A DNA stretch of 64,000 bases from Lentzea atacamensis (GTDB lineage Bacteria > Actinomycetota > Actinomycetes > Mycobacteriales > Pseudonocardiaceae). Location: positions 62,001 to 126,000 of the forward strand of contig NZ_QLTT01000006.1 of the NCBI RefSeq assembly GCF_003269295.1, read 5' to 3'. The translations under genes were made by a program, and so were the position numbers. Shown piece by piece: positions 25,799 to 34,500 of this stretch. The notes below the pieces were generated by a model. It ran no database searches, had not been told where the DNA came from, and saw only the letters and a program-made list of their open reading frames with translations. Numbering within the stretch: position 1 is the first letter of the stretch; every line of letters starts with the position of its first letter.

Positions 25799-26797
25799 AT
25801 GCGTTTTCGTCGGCTCTGTGCCGCCGTGCTGCTCGCTGCGCTCATACCGGTTCCCACGCCGGCAAGCGCTGCCCAGACCACCTGCGAGGACGTGTACACA
25901 CCGGTTCAGTTCGGACTCGTCCGGCAGATGATGTACGGCAGGCTGTGTGTCCCGCAGAGGGCCACGACCGTCCAGGTGCTCATCCCCGGTGGCACGTACA
26001 CCAGCGGGTACTGGGACATCCCGGTGGAGAGCGAGACCCGTTCGGTCACGCGCGCGATGAACAGCGCGGGCATCGCCACCATGGCGGTGGACCGGATCGG
26101 CTCCGGCAAGAGCACCAAACCGCTCAGCATCCTGGTCGACGTCCCCAACCAGGCCGAGGCGGTGCACCAGGTGATCCAGACCCTCCGCCCGCGGTTCTCG
26201 AAGGTGTTGGTGGGCGGGCATTCCATCGGTTCGGCCATCGCGATGGTCGAGGCGGGCAGGTACCACGACGTCGATGGCGTCCTGGTCACCGGCATGACGC
26301 ACCAGTGGGACTACGTCCGGGCCGTGCCCGCGCTGACCAACCTGATCCCTGCCGCGATCGATCCCAGGCTTGGCCTGCGCAACCTCGACGTCGGCTACCT
26401 GACGACGGCGCCGGGAACCCGCTACACCATGTTCCACGCGCCAGGTCCCAACATCTCCACCGTGATCAACCTCGACGAGTCCACAAAGGACGTGGTGTCG
26501 GCCGGTGAGTTCGTCACGACCGCTCTGATGTCCAACCTCGTGCTTCCCGCGAGCAACGCCATCAACGTGCCGGTGATGACCGTTCAGACCTCGGCCGACT
26601 ACTTCTGCGGCACCCCGCCGCTCGGTGCCGACTGCTCGTCGGCGCAGGCGCTGGTCAACTCCGAGAGGCCGTTCTACCTCAGGGCACCTCGACTGAACGG
26701 CTTCGTCGTCAACGGCTACGGGCACGTCTTCAACTTCGACACCAAGAACGCGAACCGCTACCACGCGGCCGTGACCGCGTGGCAGCGCAGCATCTAG
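25799..26797 (+). CDS. Exported alpha/beta-hydrolase, copy 1
   Basis: A 332-residue protein with a signal peptide (MRFRRLCAAVLLAALIPVPT, cleavage after ASA). An alpha/beta-hydrolase fold follows: oxyanion-loop LIPGGTY, nucleophile elbow GGHSIGS (Ser near residue 142) and catalytic His in NGYGHVFN. Cys pairs (TCEDV/RLCVP and FCGTPP/DCSSA) suggest disulphides outside the cell. It is probably an esterase or lipase. It is co-transcribed with P450 copy 1 (GGAGG before the ATG at 25799). Its stop codon overlaps that of the convergent GGDEF copy 2. Confidence 0.85.
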   Translation: MRFRRLCAAVLLAALIPVPTPASAAQTTCEDVYTPVQFGLVRQMMYGRLCVPQRATTVQVLIPGGTYTSGYWDIPVESETRSVTRAMNSAGIATMAVDRIGSGKSTKPLSILVDVPNQAEAVHQVIQTLRPRFSKVLVGGHSIGSAIAMVEAGRYHDVDGVLVTGMTHQWDYVRAVPALTNLIPAAIDPRLGLRNLDVGYLTTAPGTRYTMFHAPGPNISTVINLDESTKDVVSAGEFVTTALMSNLVLPASNAINVPVMTVQTSADYFCGTPPLGADCSSAQALVNSERPFYLRAPRLNGFVVNGYGHVFNFDTKNANRYHAAVTAWQRSI

Positions 26798-28875
26798 AGC
26801 TCTTTCAGGAAGTCGCCCGCATCCAACGGGGAACCGAAGTGGGCGCCGATCGCGAGGTCGGCGCCCGCTTGCGTCCACCACGCCGCCTGCTCGGCGGTCT
26901 CGATGCCGTCGACGCAGATGTTCACGCCCACCTCGTGCACGGCCGGGATCAACGCGACAGAACGGGGATCCATGCGCCGCGTCAGATCCTTCGGCACGCA
27001 CACGGACGCGATCGGCAGCTCCGAGAGCCAGGCCAGATCCCGCGGACCGAGTCCGAAGTCCTCGAGCGCGATCCGCACTCCCCTGGCCGCGAGCGTGCTC
27101 AGGTTCTCCGCCGCGTCGGCCACGCCGAGCACACCGACCGGCATGCACAACGTCAGCCGTTCGTGCGGCATCCCGGTCTCCTCCACGACCTTCGCCACCC
27201 GTGACACCAGATCCGCGTCGGTCGACTGGTGGTGCGTGAGCCGGATGCCGAACTGCGCGTCGAGCTCGCCGCGCTGACGCCACCACTGCGCCTGGCCGGC
27301 GGTGATCCTCATCAGCCACTCGCCCATCGGCAGGATCAGGCCGGTCTGGTCGGCCAGCTCGGCACACCGGTCCGAGAGATCCCAGTGCAGCACCGCTTCG
27401 ACGCCGGCCAGCTCGCCGGTCGCGAGCACGCGAACGGGCTGGTAGCACACACCGATGTCGCCCTGCTCCCACGCTCCCGGCATCACCACGGCCAGCGCGT
27501 GGTCACGCCGGCGCTCCATGTCCTGGTTGCCGTGGAACAACTGCCACTGACCGCGCTGGTCCTTCTTGGCCTGCCGCAACGCCAGATCCGCCATGCGCAG
27601 CAGCTCCGTGGGATCGACGTCGGGCGACGGCCGGTCGACCACGCCGGCGCTCACCGAGACCGCGAGCCCGTGATCGTCCACGAAGATCGGTTCGGCCAGG
27701 TCGGCGTTGATGGAGGCCATCGTCGTCGCGATGTCCGGCGTGGTGGCGGTGTTCTCCACGATGATGCCGAACTCGTCGCCGTCGAACCGGGCGACCATCG
27801 CCTGCTCGCGCGACATCACCGCCCGCAGCCTGCGTGCCACGTGTTGGAGCAGTTGGTCGCCGACTCGCCCGCCGAGGCTGTTGCACACCAGGCCGAACGC
27901 GTCGAGGTCGAGGTGGAAGACCGTCACGCCGAACTCGGGATCGGCCCTGCGCAGCACGGTTTCGAGGTGGGTGGTGAAGAACTGCCGGTTCGGCAGGCCG
28001 GTGAGCACGTCGTGCAGCGACTGCCTGCGCAGTTCTCCTTGCAGCAGCGCGAGTTCCGTGTCGTCGTCGATCATGGCGAGGACGTGGCTCGGCTTGCCGT
28101 CGTCGTCGCGCAGCAGCGACGCCGTCAGCGTGACCCTGGAGAACTCGCCGTCGCCGCGCACCAGTTGCATCCGCTCGCGCTGGAACTCGTCGCGTTCGGC
28201 GAGAACCCGTTCCATCAGCTCGCGGAACACCACGATCGACTGCGGTGCGACGAGCTCCGCGAGCCTGGTGCCAGGCTCCGGCTGATGGCCGAGGATGTCG
28301 CCAATCGCGTCGTTGCCCCAGGCCACTCGTCCGTCGAGACCGACGATGAGGATGCCGTTCGTCGACGAGGACGCGAGGCCCGCGAACTTCGCCTCGCTCT
28401 GCCGCTGGTCCCGTTGCGCGTCGTGGGCAGCCTTGAGCAGCGAGCGCTGCATGCTCTCCTGCTGGTCCAGGATCGCCCTGGCACGGGCGCTGACGAAGCC
28501 GCACGCCAGCGCGCCGATGCCACCGACCACGTGGACGGTGTGCTGCTCGGTCGCGCTGAACTCCTCCAGTGCCAGCAAGCCCTTGCCCAGCACGTCGACG
28601 GTGCGCCGGAGGCCGGGCTCGTTGACGTAGCCGAGAGCGACGAGTCGCTCGCCCACCTCCTCGAACGGAGCAGGGTCGAACGGCTCCTTGTGCAGCGCAG
28701 CGCACATCGCGTCGAGCTGGGCGCCCAGTTCAGCGTCCAGCTCGTCTCTGCTCAGCGCGACAACTATGACGCTGCTGACCAGGTAGCTCCACTTGCGCGC
28801 CAAGGCTTCGCGCGCCCGGACGGCGGCGGTGTCCGCAGGTGGAACGGCATCGGGTCTTCGGCTCGGATTCGTCAT
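26794..28875 (-). CDS. PAS-GGDEF-EAL signalling protein, copy 2
   Basis: A 693-residue paralogue of the protein encoded at 21274-23388, with the same N-terminal helical domain (opening ALARKWSYLVSSV), PAS, GGDEF and EAL domains. The cyclase signature is again DGDEF. The EAL domain is degenerate in a different way: EAV replaces EAL, EDFG replaces DDFG, and DGIE replaces EGVE. Two copies that keep DGDEF but lose different EAL residues suggest that the cyclase or nucleotide-binding role is retained and phosphodiesterase activity is not. The ATG is at 28875. Confidence 0.87.
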   Translation of the reverse strand: MTNPSRRPDAVPPADTAAVRAREALARKWSYLVSSVIVVALSRDELDAELGAQLDAMCAALHKEPFDPAPFEEVGERLVALGYVNEPGLRRTVDVLGKGLLALEEFSATEQHTVHVVGGIGALACGFVSARARAILDQQESMQRSLLKAAHDAQRDQRQSEAKFAGLASSSTNGILIVGLDGRVAWGNDAIGDILGHQPEPGTRLAELVAPQSIVVFRELMERVLAERDEFQRERMQLVRGDGEFSRVTLTASLLRDDDGKPSHVLAMIDDDTELALLQGELRRQSLHDVLTGLPNRQFFTTHLETVLRRADPEFGVTVFHLDLDAFGLVCNSLGGRVGDQLLQHVARRLRAVMSREQAMVARFDGDEFGIIVENTATTPDIATTMASINADLAEPIFVDDHGLAVSVSAGVVDRPSPDVDPTELLRMADLALRQAKKDQRGQWQLFHGNQDMERRRDHALAVVMPGAWEQGDIGVCYQPVRVLATGELAGVEAVLHWDLSDRCAELADQTGLILPMGEWLMRITAGQAQWWRQRGELDAQFGIRLTHHQSTDADLVSRVAKVVEETGMPHERLTLCMPVGVLGVADAAENLSTLAARGVRIALEDFGLGPRDLAWLSELPIASVCVPKDLTRRMDPRSVALIPAVHEVGVNICVDGIETAEQAAWWTQAGADLAIGAHFGSPLDAGDFLKEL

Positions 28876-28902
28876 TCCCGTTGCCCTGTATGGGTTGGAG
28901 AG

Positions 28903-28918
28903 TGTTCGGCAGTTTACC
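28903..28918 (-). promoter_or_regulatory. Conserved element before GGDEF gene, copy 2
   Basis: On the minus strand GGTAAACTGCCGAACA, matching the copy 1 element in 15 of 16 bases and ending about 28 bases before the GGDEF start. The surrounding intergenic DNA is otherwise mostly different. Confidence 0.5.
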
Positions 28919-28977
28919 TACCGGCAGTCGACGCCTGCTGCGCCGACAGAGTGAACCTCCGACACTACCGGGTGGTT

Positions 28978-29796
28978 TCAGTCCTTACGACCGACACCAG
29001 CGTACAAGAACATGTTCATGCTCGCGTCGTCCGCGATGTCACCAGGTCCGTCCGGCCGCCACTCGCCGCAGCCGACCAGGCCGGGCTCGACCAGCTCGAA
29101 CCCGTCGAACAGCGCGTTGACCTGCGCGTGCGTGCGCATGTGCATCTGGTCCGCGCTCTTGCTGCGGTTCACCACCTCGGCGGCCTCGCCGACGTTCTCA
29201 CCGATCTGGTCCTTGGCGACGTGGGTCATCACGATGAAGCTGCCGGCGGGCAGCGCGTCGCGGTACGTGGCGACGAGCTTCTGCGGGTCGTCCTCGTCCG
29301 GCACCCAGTGCAGCATCAGCAGCATCAGCAGGCCGATCGGCTCGTCGAAGTTCAGCAGGCGGCCGACCTCGGAACTCGACAGCACGGCTTCGGGATCGCG
29401 CATGTCGGCCTGGACGATCGCGGCATTTTCGTTGTCGGACAGCATCAACTGACTGTGCGCGACGGCGACGGGGTCCTTGTCGACGTAGACGATGCGCGCC
29501 GCGGGGTCGCGTTCCTGGGCCACCTCGTGCACGTTGGCGACGGTCGGGATGCCGGAGCCGATGTCGAGGAACTGGCGAATCCCCTGGTCCATCAGGAAGT
29601 TCACCGCGCGGCCGAGGAACCGCCGGTTGAGTCTGGCGACGCTCGGCAGGCCGGGGACCAGCTTCTCGATCTGGGAACCGACCTGCCGGTCGGCGGCGAA
29701 GTTGTGGGCGCCGCCGAGGATGTAGTCGTAGACGCGGGCCATGCTCGGCACGTTCGTGTCGATGCCGAGCGGAACCCAGTTCTGGGGCTCTGCCAC
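28978..29796 (-). CDS. DUF574-family SAM-dependent methyltransferase, copy 2
   Basis: A 272-residue PF04672 methyltransferase paralogous to that at 23492-24307: VPSMARVYDYILGGAHNF, FLDIGSGIPTVANVHEVAQ, IVYVDKDPVAV and VQADMRDP. The GTG at 29796 has AAGAGG 8 bases upstream, exactly as in copy 1, which fixes the start in both. It is divergent from P450 copy 2. Substrate unknown; the P450 product or a shared metabolite is an inference from context only. Confidence 0.87.
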   Translation of the reverse strand: MAEPQNWVPLGIDTNVPSMARVYDYILGGAHNFAADRQVGSQIEKLVPGLPSVARLNRRFLGRAVNFLMDQGIRQFLDIGSGIPTVANVHEVAQERDPAARIVYVDKDPVAVAHSQLMLSDNENAAIVQADMRDPEAVLSSSEVGRLLNFDEPIGLLMLLMLHWVPDEDDPQKLVATYRDALPAGSFIVMTHVAKDQIGENVGEAAEVVNRSKSADQMHMRTHAQVNALFDGFELVEPGLVGCGEWRPDGPGDIADDASMNMFLYAGVGRKD

Positions 29797-29832
29797 GGGA
29801 AACACCTCTTAGGTTCGTGGCGGTTCGAGGGA

Positions 29833-29850
29833 GACGCACGAGCTTAGTCA
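29833..29850 (-). promoter_or_regulatory. Conserved promoter element of methyltransferase, copy 2
   Basis: On the minus strand TGACTAAGCTCGTGCGTC, one base different from the copy 1 element at 24330-24347. TAAGCT is a plausible -10 box. Confidence 0.5.
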
Positions 29851-29902
29851 CCCGTGCGGCTTGCGCGCTGAACCATCAGAGTGATGCGGAACCACCCGTT
29901 CA

Positions 29903-29942
29903 GGCACTGTCGTCTTCCTCCAAACGGCTCCTAGGGTGGTCC
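29903..29942 (+). promoter_or_regulatory. Conserved promoter element of P450, copy 2
   Basis: Begins GGCACTGTC and ends CTCCTAGGGTGGTCC, the same length and block layout as 24401-24440. TAGGGT (29932-29937) would be the -10 box, 38 bases before the P450 start. Confidence 0.55.
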
Positions 29943-29974
29943 GTCCCCATTCGGCCCAACTCCTGGGAGTCTGG

Positions 29975-31270
29975 ATGCCCGTCCCGGTGGCTCCGCGCCG
30001 CTGGCCGTTACTCGGGCACACACCGGCAATGCTCACCCAGCGTGCCAAGTTCACCGACGCGCTGCACGAGCACGGCGATGTGGTGCGCCTCGACCTGGGC
30101 CCCTTGCACGCCTACTTCGTCACCGATCCCGCGCTGACCCACGAGGTTCTCGTCGCCCAGGGGTCGAAGTTCCGCAAGGGCGCGATGTTCGACAAGTTCC
30201 AGCCGTACCTGGGAACGGGCCTGCTGCTGTCGAACGGCGAGTTCCACCTGCGACAGCGCCGGTTGATGCAGCCGGCGTTCCATCGGGAACGGATGGAAAC
30301 CTATGCCTCGACGATGGCTCGTGCCGCTGCTTCGCTGGTTGCGCGGTGGCAGCCCGGCGAGGTCCGCGTCATCGAGAACGACATGCAGGAGCTCGCGGTC
30401 ACCATCGTCGGCGAGGCGCTCTTCTCGACGGAGATCGGCGAGCCGGCCGTCGAGGAGGTCCGCCGGTCGATCTTCACCGTCATCCAGCAGGGCATGATCC
30501 GGGCGCTGTCCCCGTCGTTCGTCGAAAAGCTCCCGATTCCAGGTAACCGAGAATTCGACGCGGCCATCGCCCGCATGAAAGCCGTTGTGCTGCAGGTGAT
30601 CGAGAGCTGGCGCGCCGACGGCGTGGACCGCGGCGACATGCTTTCGATGCTGCTGTTGGCCGGCATGACCGACCAGCAGACCTACGACGAGGTCCTGACC
30701 CTGCTGACCGCGGGCATCGAGACCACCGCGATCGCACTGGCCTGGGCGCTCTACGAGGTGGGCCGCAACCCCGAGATCGAACGACGGCTGCACGCCGAGG
30801 TCGACTCCGTGCTGGGCGGCCGCCCCGTGACGTTCGCCGACGTGGCCTCCCTGACCTACACCGAGCAGATCGTGCAGGAGACCCTGCGGATGTACCCGAT
30901 CTGGTTCGTGATGCGCCGAGCGCTGGTCGACGTCCAGCTGGGCGACGTCCACCTCCCCGCGGGCGCCGAGGTGATCGTCAGCCCGCACGCCCTGCACCAC
31001 GACCAGCGCTACTTCACCGAACCGTGGCGCTTCAGCCCGGACCGCTGGACACCTTCCTTCGCCTCGGGACTCCCGCGCGGAGCGTTCATCCCGTTCGGCG
31101 GCGGCAACCGACAGTGCCTCGGCAACACCTTCGCCCACACCGAGATCGTCATCACCCTCGCGACCATCGCGGCGAACTGGCGTCTCACCCCCACCCGTCC
31201 GGCGCGCGTGAAGTTCACGTCCGCCCCGTACCCAAACGGCCTGCTGATGAAGGCTGTCCCCCGCAACTAG
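29975..31270 (+). CDS. Cytochrome P450, copy 2
   Basis: A 431-residue P450 paralogous to that at 24465-25781. Motifs: I-helix TAGIETTAIALAW, K-helix QETLRMYPIW, heme loop FGGGNRQCLG with Cys near residue 381 and the canonical Arg that copy 1 lacks. The ATG at 29975 (MPVPVAPRR) is aligned with copy 1 and preceded by CTGGGAG; an in-frame GTG at 29936 would lie inside the conserved promoter element. It is followed after 17 bases by its hydrolase partner. Confidence 0.9.
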   Translation: MPVPVAPRRWPLLGHTPAMLTQRAKFTDALHEHGDVVRLDLGPLHAYFVTDPALTHEVLVAQGSKFRKGAMFDKFQPYLGTGLLLSNGEFHLRQRRLMQPAFHRERMETYASTMARAAASLVARWQPGEVRVIENDMQELAVTIVGEALFSTEIGEPAVEEVRRSIFTVIQQGMIRALSPSFVEKLPIPGNREFDAAIARMKAVVLQVIESWRADGVDRGDMLSMLLLAGMTDQQTYDEVLTLLTAGIETTAIALAWALYEVGRNPEIERRLHAEVDSVLGGRPVTFADVASLTYTEQIVQETLRMYPIWFVMRRALVDVQLGDVHLPAGAEVIVSPHALHHDQRYFTEPWRFSPDRWTPSFASGLPRGAFIPFGGGNRQCLGNTFAHTEIVITLATIAANWRLTPTRPARVKFTSAPYPNGLLMKAVPRN

Positions 31271-31287
31271 TTGGAGGTCGTTCCACC

Positions 31288-32277
31288 ATGCGTTTCCGCC
31301 GGTTGTGCGTCGCGGCTCTGCTCGCCACCGGAACACTGCTGGCCCCCACACCCGCTTCAGCCGCCGTGACGTGCGAGGACGTCCACACCACCGTCAACAT
31401 CGGCCTGACCCCGCTGGTGCCCATGCTGGAAAGGATGTACGGCAGGCTTTGCACCCCGCAGGGCGCGAAGACCGTGCAGGTGCTCATCCCCGGCGGCACC
31501 TACGACAACTCGTACTGGGACATCGGCTACGAGCCCAACTCCCGCTCCTACACCCGCGCCCAGAACAAGGCGGGCATCGCCACCCTCGCCGTGGACCGCC
31601 TGGGCACCGGCAGGAGTTCCAAGCCGCTGAGCGCCCTGGTCACCGCCTCGGCCCAGGCGAACGCGGTCCACCAGGTCATCAAAACCCTGAAGCCCCGCTT
31701 CGAAAAGGTCATCGTCGGGGGCCACTCCATCGGCTCGGCGATGGCCATGATCGAGGCAGGCACCTACCGCGACGTGGACGGCGTCCTCGTCACCGGCTTC
31801 ACGCACAAGATGAACTACATCACCGTCGTCCCGGTGCTGGCCAACATGGTCCCGGCGGGCCTGGACCTCGGTTACCTCACGACGATGCCGGACACCCGCT
31901 ACAACTCGTTCCACAAGCCGGGCCCGCTGGTCTCCGGCGCGATCTCGTTCGACGAGTCCACCAAGGACGTCTTCTCCGCCACCGAGGCGGTCGACACGAT
32001 CCTCCTGAACACCGTCATCATCCCGATCTCCCGCAAGATCAACGTCCCGGTGATGATCGCCCTTGGCAACGACACCCACTTCTGCGGCAACAACTTCCCC
32101 CTGATGGGCAGCGACTGCTCGTCCCCAGCCGCCCTGAAGGCCGACGAGCGCCAGTTCTTCCCGTCGGTCCCCCGCCTCGACACCTTCATCCTCAACGGCT
32201 ACGGCCACTCCATCAACTACGCCCCGAACGCCCCCGACTACCACTCCGCAGTCGCCGCCTGGTCCAAGAGCCTCTGA
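31288..32277 (+). CDS. Exported alpha/beta-hydrolase, copy 2
   Basis: A 329-residue paralogue of the exported hydrolase of copy 1. Signal peptide MRFRRLCVAALLATGTLLAP with cleavage after ASA, LIPGGTY oxyanion loop, GGHSIGS nucleophile and NGYGHSIN His. The Cys pattern is kept. GGAGG precedes the ATG at 31288 just after the P450 stop, as in copy 1. The operon may continue into the ATL gene 13 bases downstream. Confidence 0.85.
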   Translation: MRFRRLCVAALLATGTLLAPTPASAAVTCEDVHTTVNIGLTPLVPMLERMYGRLCTPQGAKTVQVLIPGGTYDNSYWDIGYEPNSRSYTRAQNKAGIATLAVDRLGTGRSSKPLSALVTASAQANAVHQVIKTLKPRFEKVIVGGHSIGSAMAMIEAGTYRDVDGVLVTGFTHKMNYITVVPVLANMVPAGLDLGYLTTMPDTRYNSFHKPGPLVSGAISFDESTKDVFSATEAVDTILLNTVIIPISRKINVPVMIALGNDTHFCGNNFPLMGSDCSSPAALKADERQFFPSVPRLDTFILNGYGHSINYAPNAPDYHSAVAAWSKSL

Positions 32278-32290
32278 CTAAACTCAGGGG

Positions 32291-32608
32291 ATGGACGAAG
32301 AGATCCACGAGCGAGTCCGCGACATCATCAAGGCCATCCCCCGCGGACGCGTCGCCACCTACGGCGACATCGCAGATCTCGCCAAGGCGCCGTCGCCACG
32401 ACTGGTCGGCCGCATCCTCAACGAGGACGGGCACGACCTGCCGTGGCAACGCGTCCTGAAGGCGGACGGCACCTGTGCGCCGCACCTCCGTGAGACGCAG
32501 CTGCAGATGCTGCACGAGGAGGGCGTGCCGAACCTGGACGGCAAGGTCAACCTGCGCGAGTACCGGTGGGAGGACGCGCGCAAGGAGGAAGCACCCGGCC
32601 TCTGGTAG
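32291..32608 (+). CDS. Alkyltransferase-like protein (ATL), DNA repair
   Basis: A 105-residue member of the MGMT/Ogt DNA-binding fold. The helix-turn-helix (RGRVATYGDIADLA) and Arg-finger region are present. The active-site PCHR of true methyltransferases is PWQRV, with Trp replacing the reactive Cys. That is the hallmark of ATL proteins, which bind O6-alkylguanine, flip it and hand the lesion to nucleotide excision repair. The ATG at 32291 follows hydrolase copy 2 by 13 bases. In M. tuberculosis a homologue (Rv3204) lies near adnAB and the TIGR02569 gene, so this gene belongs to the conserved backbone. Confidence 0.88.
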   Translation: MDEEIHERVRDIIKAIPRGRVATYGDIADLAKAPSPRLVGRILNEDGHDLPWQRVLKADGTCAPHLRETQLQMLHEEGVPNLDGKVNLREYRWEDARKEEAPGLW

Positions 32609-32767
32609 GCGAGGCGCCCTTCAACCGTGATGGCGAAGCTGAGCCGGACGGGACCGCCGCGTGAGCGCGTACGCACCCGCGGGCCCGCACGCCCGGTCCC
32701 CACCAAGCCTCAAACCCTGTCAAACCACCCGGTGGAACAGTTCCATTGAGGCCGGTTCACCCAAGCC

Positions 32768-33409
32768 TCATGCTGATTGCAGCAACACCGCCCGAGCCGC
32801 GTAGTACTTGCGCAACAACACATCGACCACAAGAGGATGCGCCCCGATCGGTTCGGACACGACGTCCGCGCCGCAGTCGGCGAGCGACCCGTGGAACGTC
32901 CCTGGTGCCAGAAGCCACGAGGCAACGGCCACGCGGCGCCCCCGCAGCCCGGCAACGACGTCGGGCACGCGGGGCGTCGCGGTAGCCACGTACCCGACAG
33001 CGGAAGCGCCGAGCAGAGCCGCAGCCCGACGAACGTCCGCCAGCGCCCGAGCGTCCGACGAACCCGCCGCGGCGAGCACCAATGCGTCGCCGCGGCGGAA
33101 ACCTGCTTCCCGCAACCGGTCCCGCACCGCCGGCACCGCGTCCACGCCGAGCGGCGAGGTCAGCACCACGTCCGGCCGGTTCCCGATCTGTTCGGGGATG
33201 TCGACCCGGACGTGGTACCCGGCAGCCAGAAACGCGGGAACCACCACAGCCGGGCCGTCCACAACCGACCGGACATCGGGCTGACGGACATCGGCGTATG
33301 CGACCTCCACGGGCACATCAACCTGCGGCCGCACCAGATCCGCGATCTCTTCGCACACCACGGCGCCTCGCGGATCACGAGTGCCGTGGAAGGCAAGAAC
33401 AAGCTTCAT
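32768..33409 (-). CDS. CbiX/SirB-type chelatase (sirohydrochlorin ferrochelatase-like)
   Basis: A 213-residue protein with two CbiX-like halves. It opens MKLVLAFHGTRDPRG, with the metal-site His of the AFHG motif, and has a second His in AAGYHVRVD. It most likely inserts Fe2+ into sirohydrochlorin to make the siroheme needed by NirB, encoded just upstream in the same operon. The ATG at 33409 overlaps the NnaR stop by 4 bases, which fixes the start. It is the last gene of the nitrate/nitrite unit. Confidence 0.82.
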   Translation of the reverse strand: MKLVLAFHGTRDPRGAVVCEEIADLVRPQVDVPVEVAYADVRQPDVRSVVDGPAVVVPAFLAAGYHVRVDIPEQIGNRPDVVLTSPLGVDAVPAVRDRLREAGFRRGDALVLAAAGSSDARALADVRRAAALLGASAVGYVATATPRVPDVVAGLRGRRVAVASWLLAPGTFHGSLADCGADVVSEPIGAHPLVVDVLLRKYYAARAVLLQSA

Positions 33410-34500
33410 GCGGGCTCCATCGCTAGCCGGTAACCACGCTTCACGACCGTGCACACCATCTGCGGCGACCCCAGCGCCGTCCGCAACCGCCCGATCGCCG
33501 TCTCGACCGCGTGCTCCTCACCGCCAGAAGGCAAGGCGGCCAACAGGTCCTGCCGGGAGACCACCCTGCCCCGAGCAGCCACGAGCGTCCGCAACACGGC
33601 CATCGGAGCCGGCGCCACCGGCCGAAGCTCCCCGTCGATCACCACCGCCTGCGCCCGCATCTCCATGTCACGGGACGCGATCCGCAACCGAGTGGCACGC
33701 GACGGCAACTCGACGGCCAGCTCGCGAACCATCGAACCGATCCGGGAGCGAGCCGGCTGCACCACCGGAATCCCGGCGGCCACCAACGGGCCGGCGGTGA
33801 TGGCGCCGACGCCGACCACGAGCACGTCCCGGCGCAACGCGGAAACCAGATCCGCGTACCGCGGCCCGGCAGTGCGCAACACCGAAGCCGCGGCAGGCGC
33901 GCTGGTGAACGTCAGCGCATCGACCTGTCCGGCCAGCACCGCCTCGATCAACCGCTGCAACGGTCCCATGTCGGCGGGCGGCTCCCACCGGTAGACCGGG
34001 ATCTCGACGACCTCGGCACCGGCGGCCCGCAGCGTGTTCACGAAGTCGGGCAAGGGCTCGCCGTGCAGCTGGATGGCGACCCGCTTGCCGGACACGCCCA
34101 GCCGCAGCAGGTACTGCAGCAGCTCGGCGTTCGACTCCGACGTGGGGGACCAGGTCTCGACCAGGCCGGCCGCCCGCACCGCACCCTTGGCCTTCGGGCC
34201 CCGTGGCAGCACCACGGCGCCTTCCAGAGCGCGGTGCAGTCGACTGGCCAGTCCCCACCCCTCGGCGGCTTCGAACCACCCGCGGAACCCGATCGCGGTG
34301 GTGGCGACGACGACGTCGACCGGTGACGACACCAGTTCCCGCGTCGCGGCGTGCAGGGTGGTGTCGTCCGGCAGAGGCACTATCCGCAAGGCGGGCCCGT
34401 GCACGACGGACGCGCCCTTGCGTTCCAGCAGCGCGATGAGCTCGTCGGCGCGGCGGGCAGCGGTTACCCCGATGGTGAAGCCCGCCAGCGGCGCGTTCAT
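33406..34500 (-). CDS. nnaR: NnaR-like regulator: HemD domain fused to winged-helix DNA-binding domain
   Basis: A 364-residue protein. Residues about 1-250 form a uroporphyrinogen-III synthase (HemD) domain (opening GFTIGVTAARRADELI, with SVVHGPALRIVPL). Residues about 265-362 form an OmpR-type Trans_reg_C winged helix (RGRVVSRQDLLAAL, ending TVVKRGYRLAM). This architecture is that of NnaR of Streptomyces and mycobacteria, a transcriptional co-activator of nitrate and nitrite assimilation. Its place inside the nirBD operon supports that role over a heme-synthesis one. It overlaps nirD and the chelatase gene by 4 bases each. Confidence 0.85.
   Translation of the reverse strand: MNAPLAGFTIGVTAARRADELIALLERKGASVVHGPALRIVPLPDDTTLHAATRELVSSPVDVVVATTAIGFRGWFEAAEGWGLASRLHRALEGAVVLPRGPKAKGAVRAAGLVETWSPTSESNAELLQYLLRLGVSGKRVAIQLHGEPLPDFVNTLRAAGAEVVEIPVYRWEPPADMGPLQRLIEAVLAGQVDALTFTSAPAAASVLRTAGPRYADLVSALRRDVLVVGVGAITAGPLVAAGIPVVQPARSRIGSMVRELAVELPSRATRLRIASRDMEMRAQAVVIDGELRPVAPAPMAVLRTLVAARGRVVSRQDLLAALPSGGEEHAVETAIGRLRTALGSPQMVCTVVKRGYRLAMEPA

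Larger units (their letters stand above)
21274..26797. repeat. Duplicated four-gene module, copy 1
   Basis: GGDEF/EAL gene (-), DUF574 methyltransferase (-), P450 (+) and exported hydrolase (+). The same four families, in the same order and orientation, with the same overlaps and promoter elements, are repeated immediately after at 26794-32277. The copies are well diverged at protein level (hydrolases roughly 60% alike by eye), so the duplication is not recent. Confidence 0.85.
26794..32277. repeat. Duplicated four-gene module, copy 2
   Basis: Second copy of the block at 21274-26797, directly abutting it. Gene order, orientation, methyltransferase ribosome-binding site, P450 promoter element and GGDEF upstream element all correspond. 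A DNA-repair ATL gene follows 13 bases after its last gene. Confidence 0.85.

Noticed and set aside
27229..29847. 872-residue plus-strand frame across GGDEF copy 2 and the methyltransferase
   Set aside because: It spans two well-supported minus-strand genes and their intergenic region and shows no domain.
24465..31270. Terpene biosynthetic cluster
   Set aside because: The P450s resemble terpene oxidases, but there is no terpene synthase, prenyltransferase or other scaffold enzyme near.
33406..34500. Plain uroporphyrinogen-III synthase for heme biosynthesis
   Set aside because: The C-terminal winged helix and place in the nitrite operon fit an NnaR-type regulator better; enzymatic activity is not excluded.
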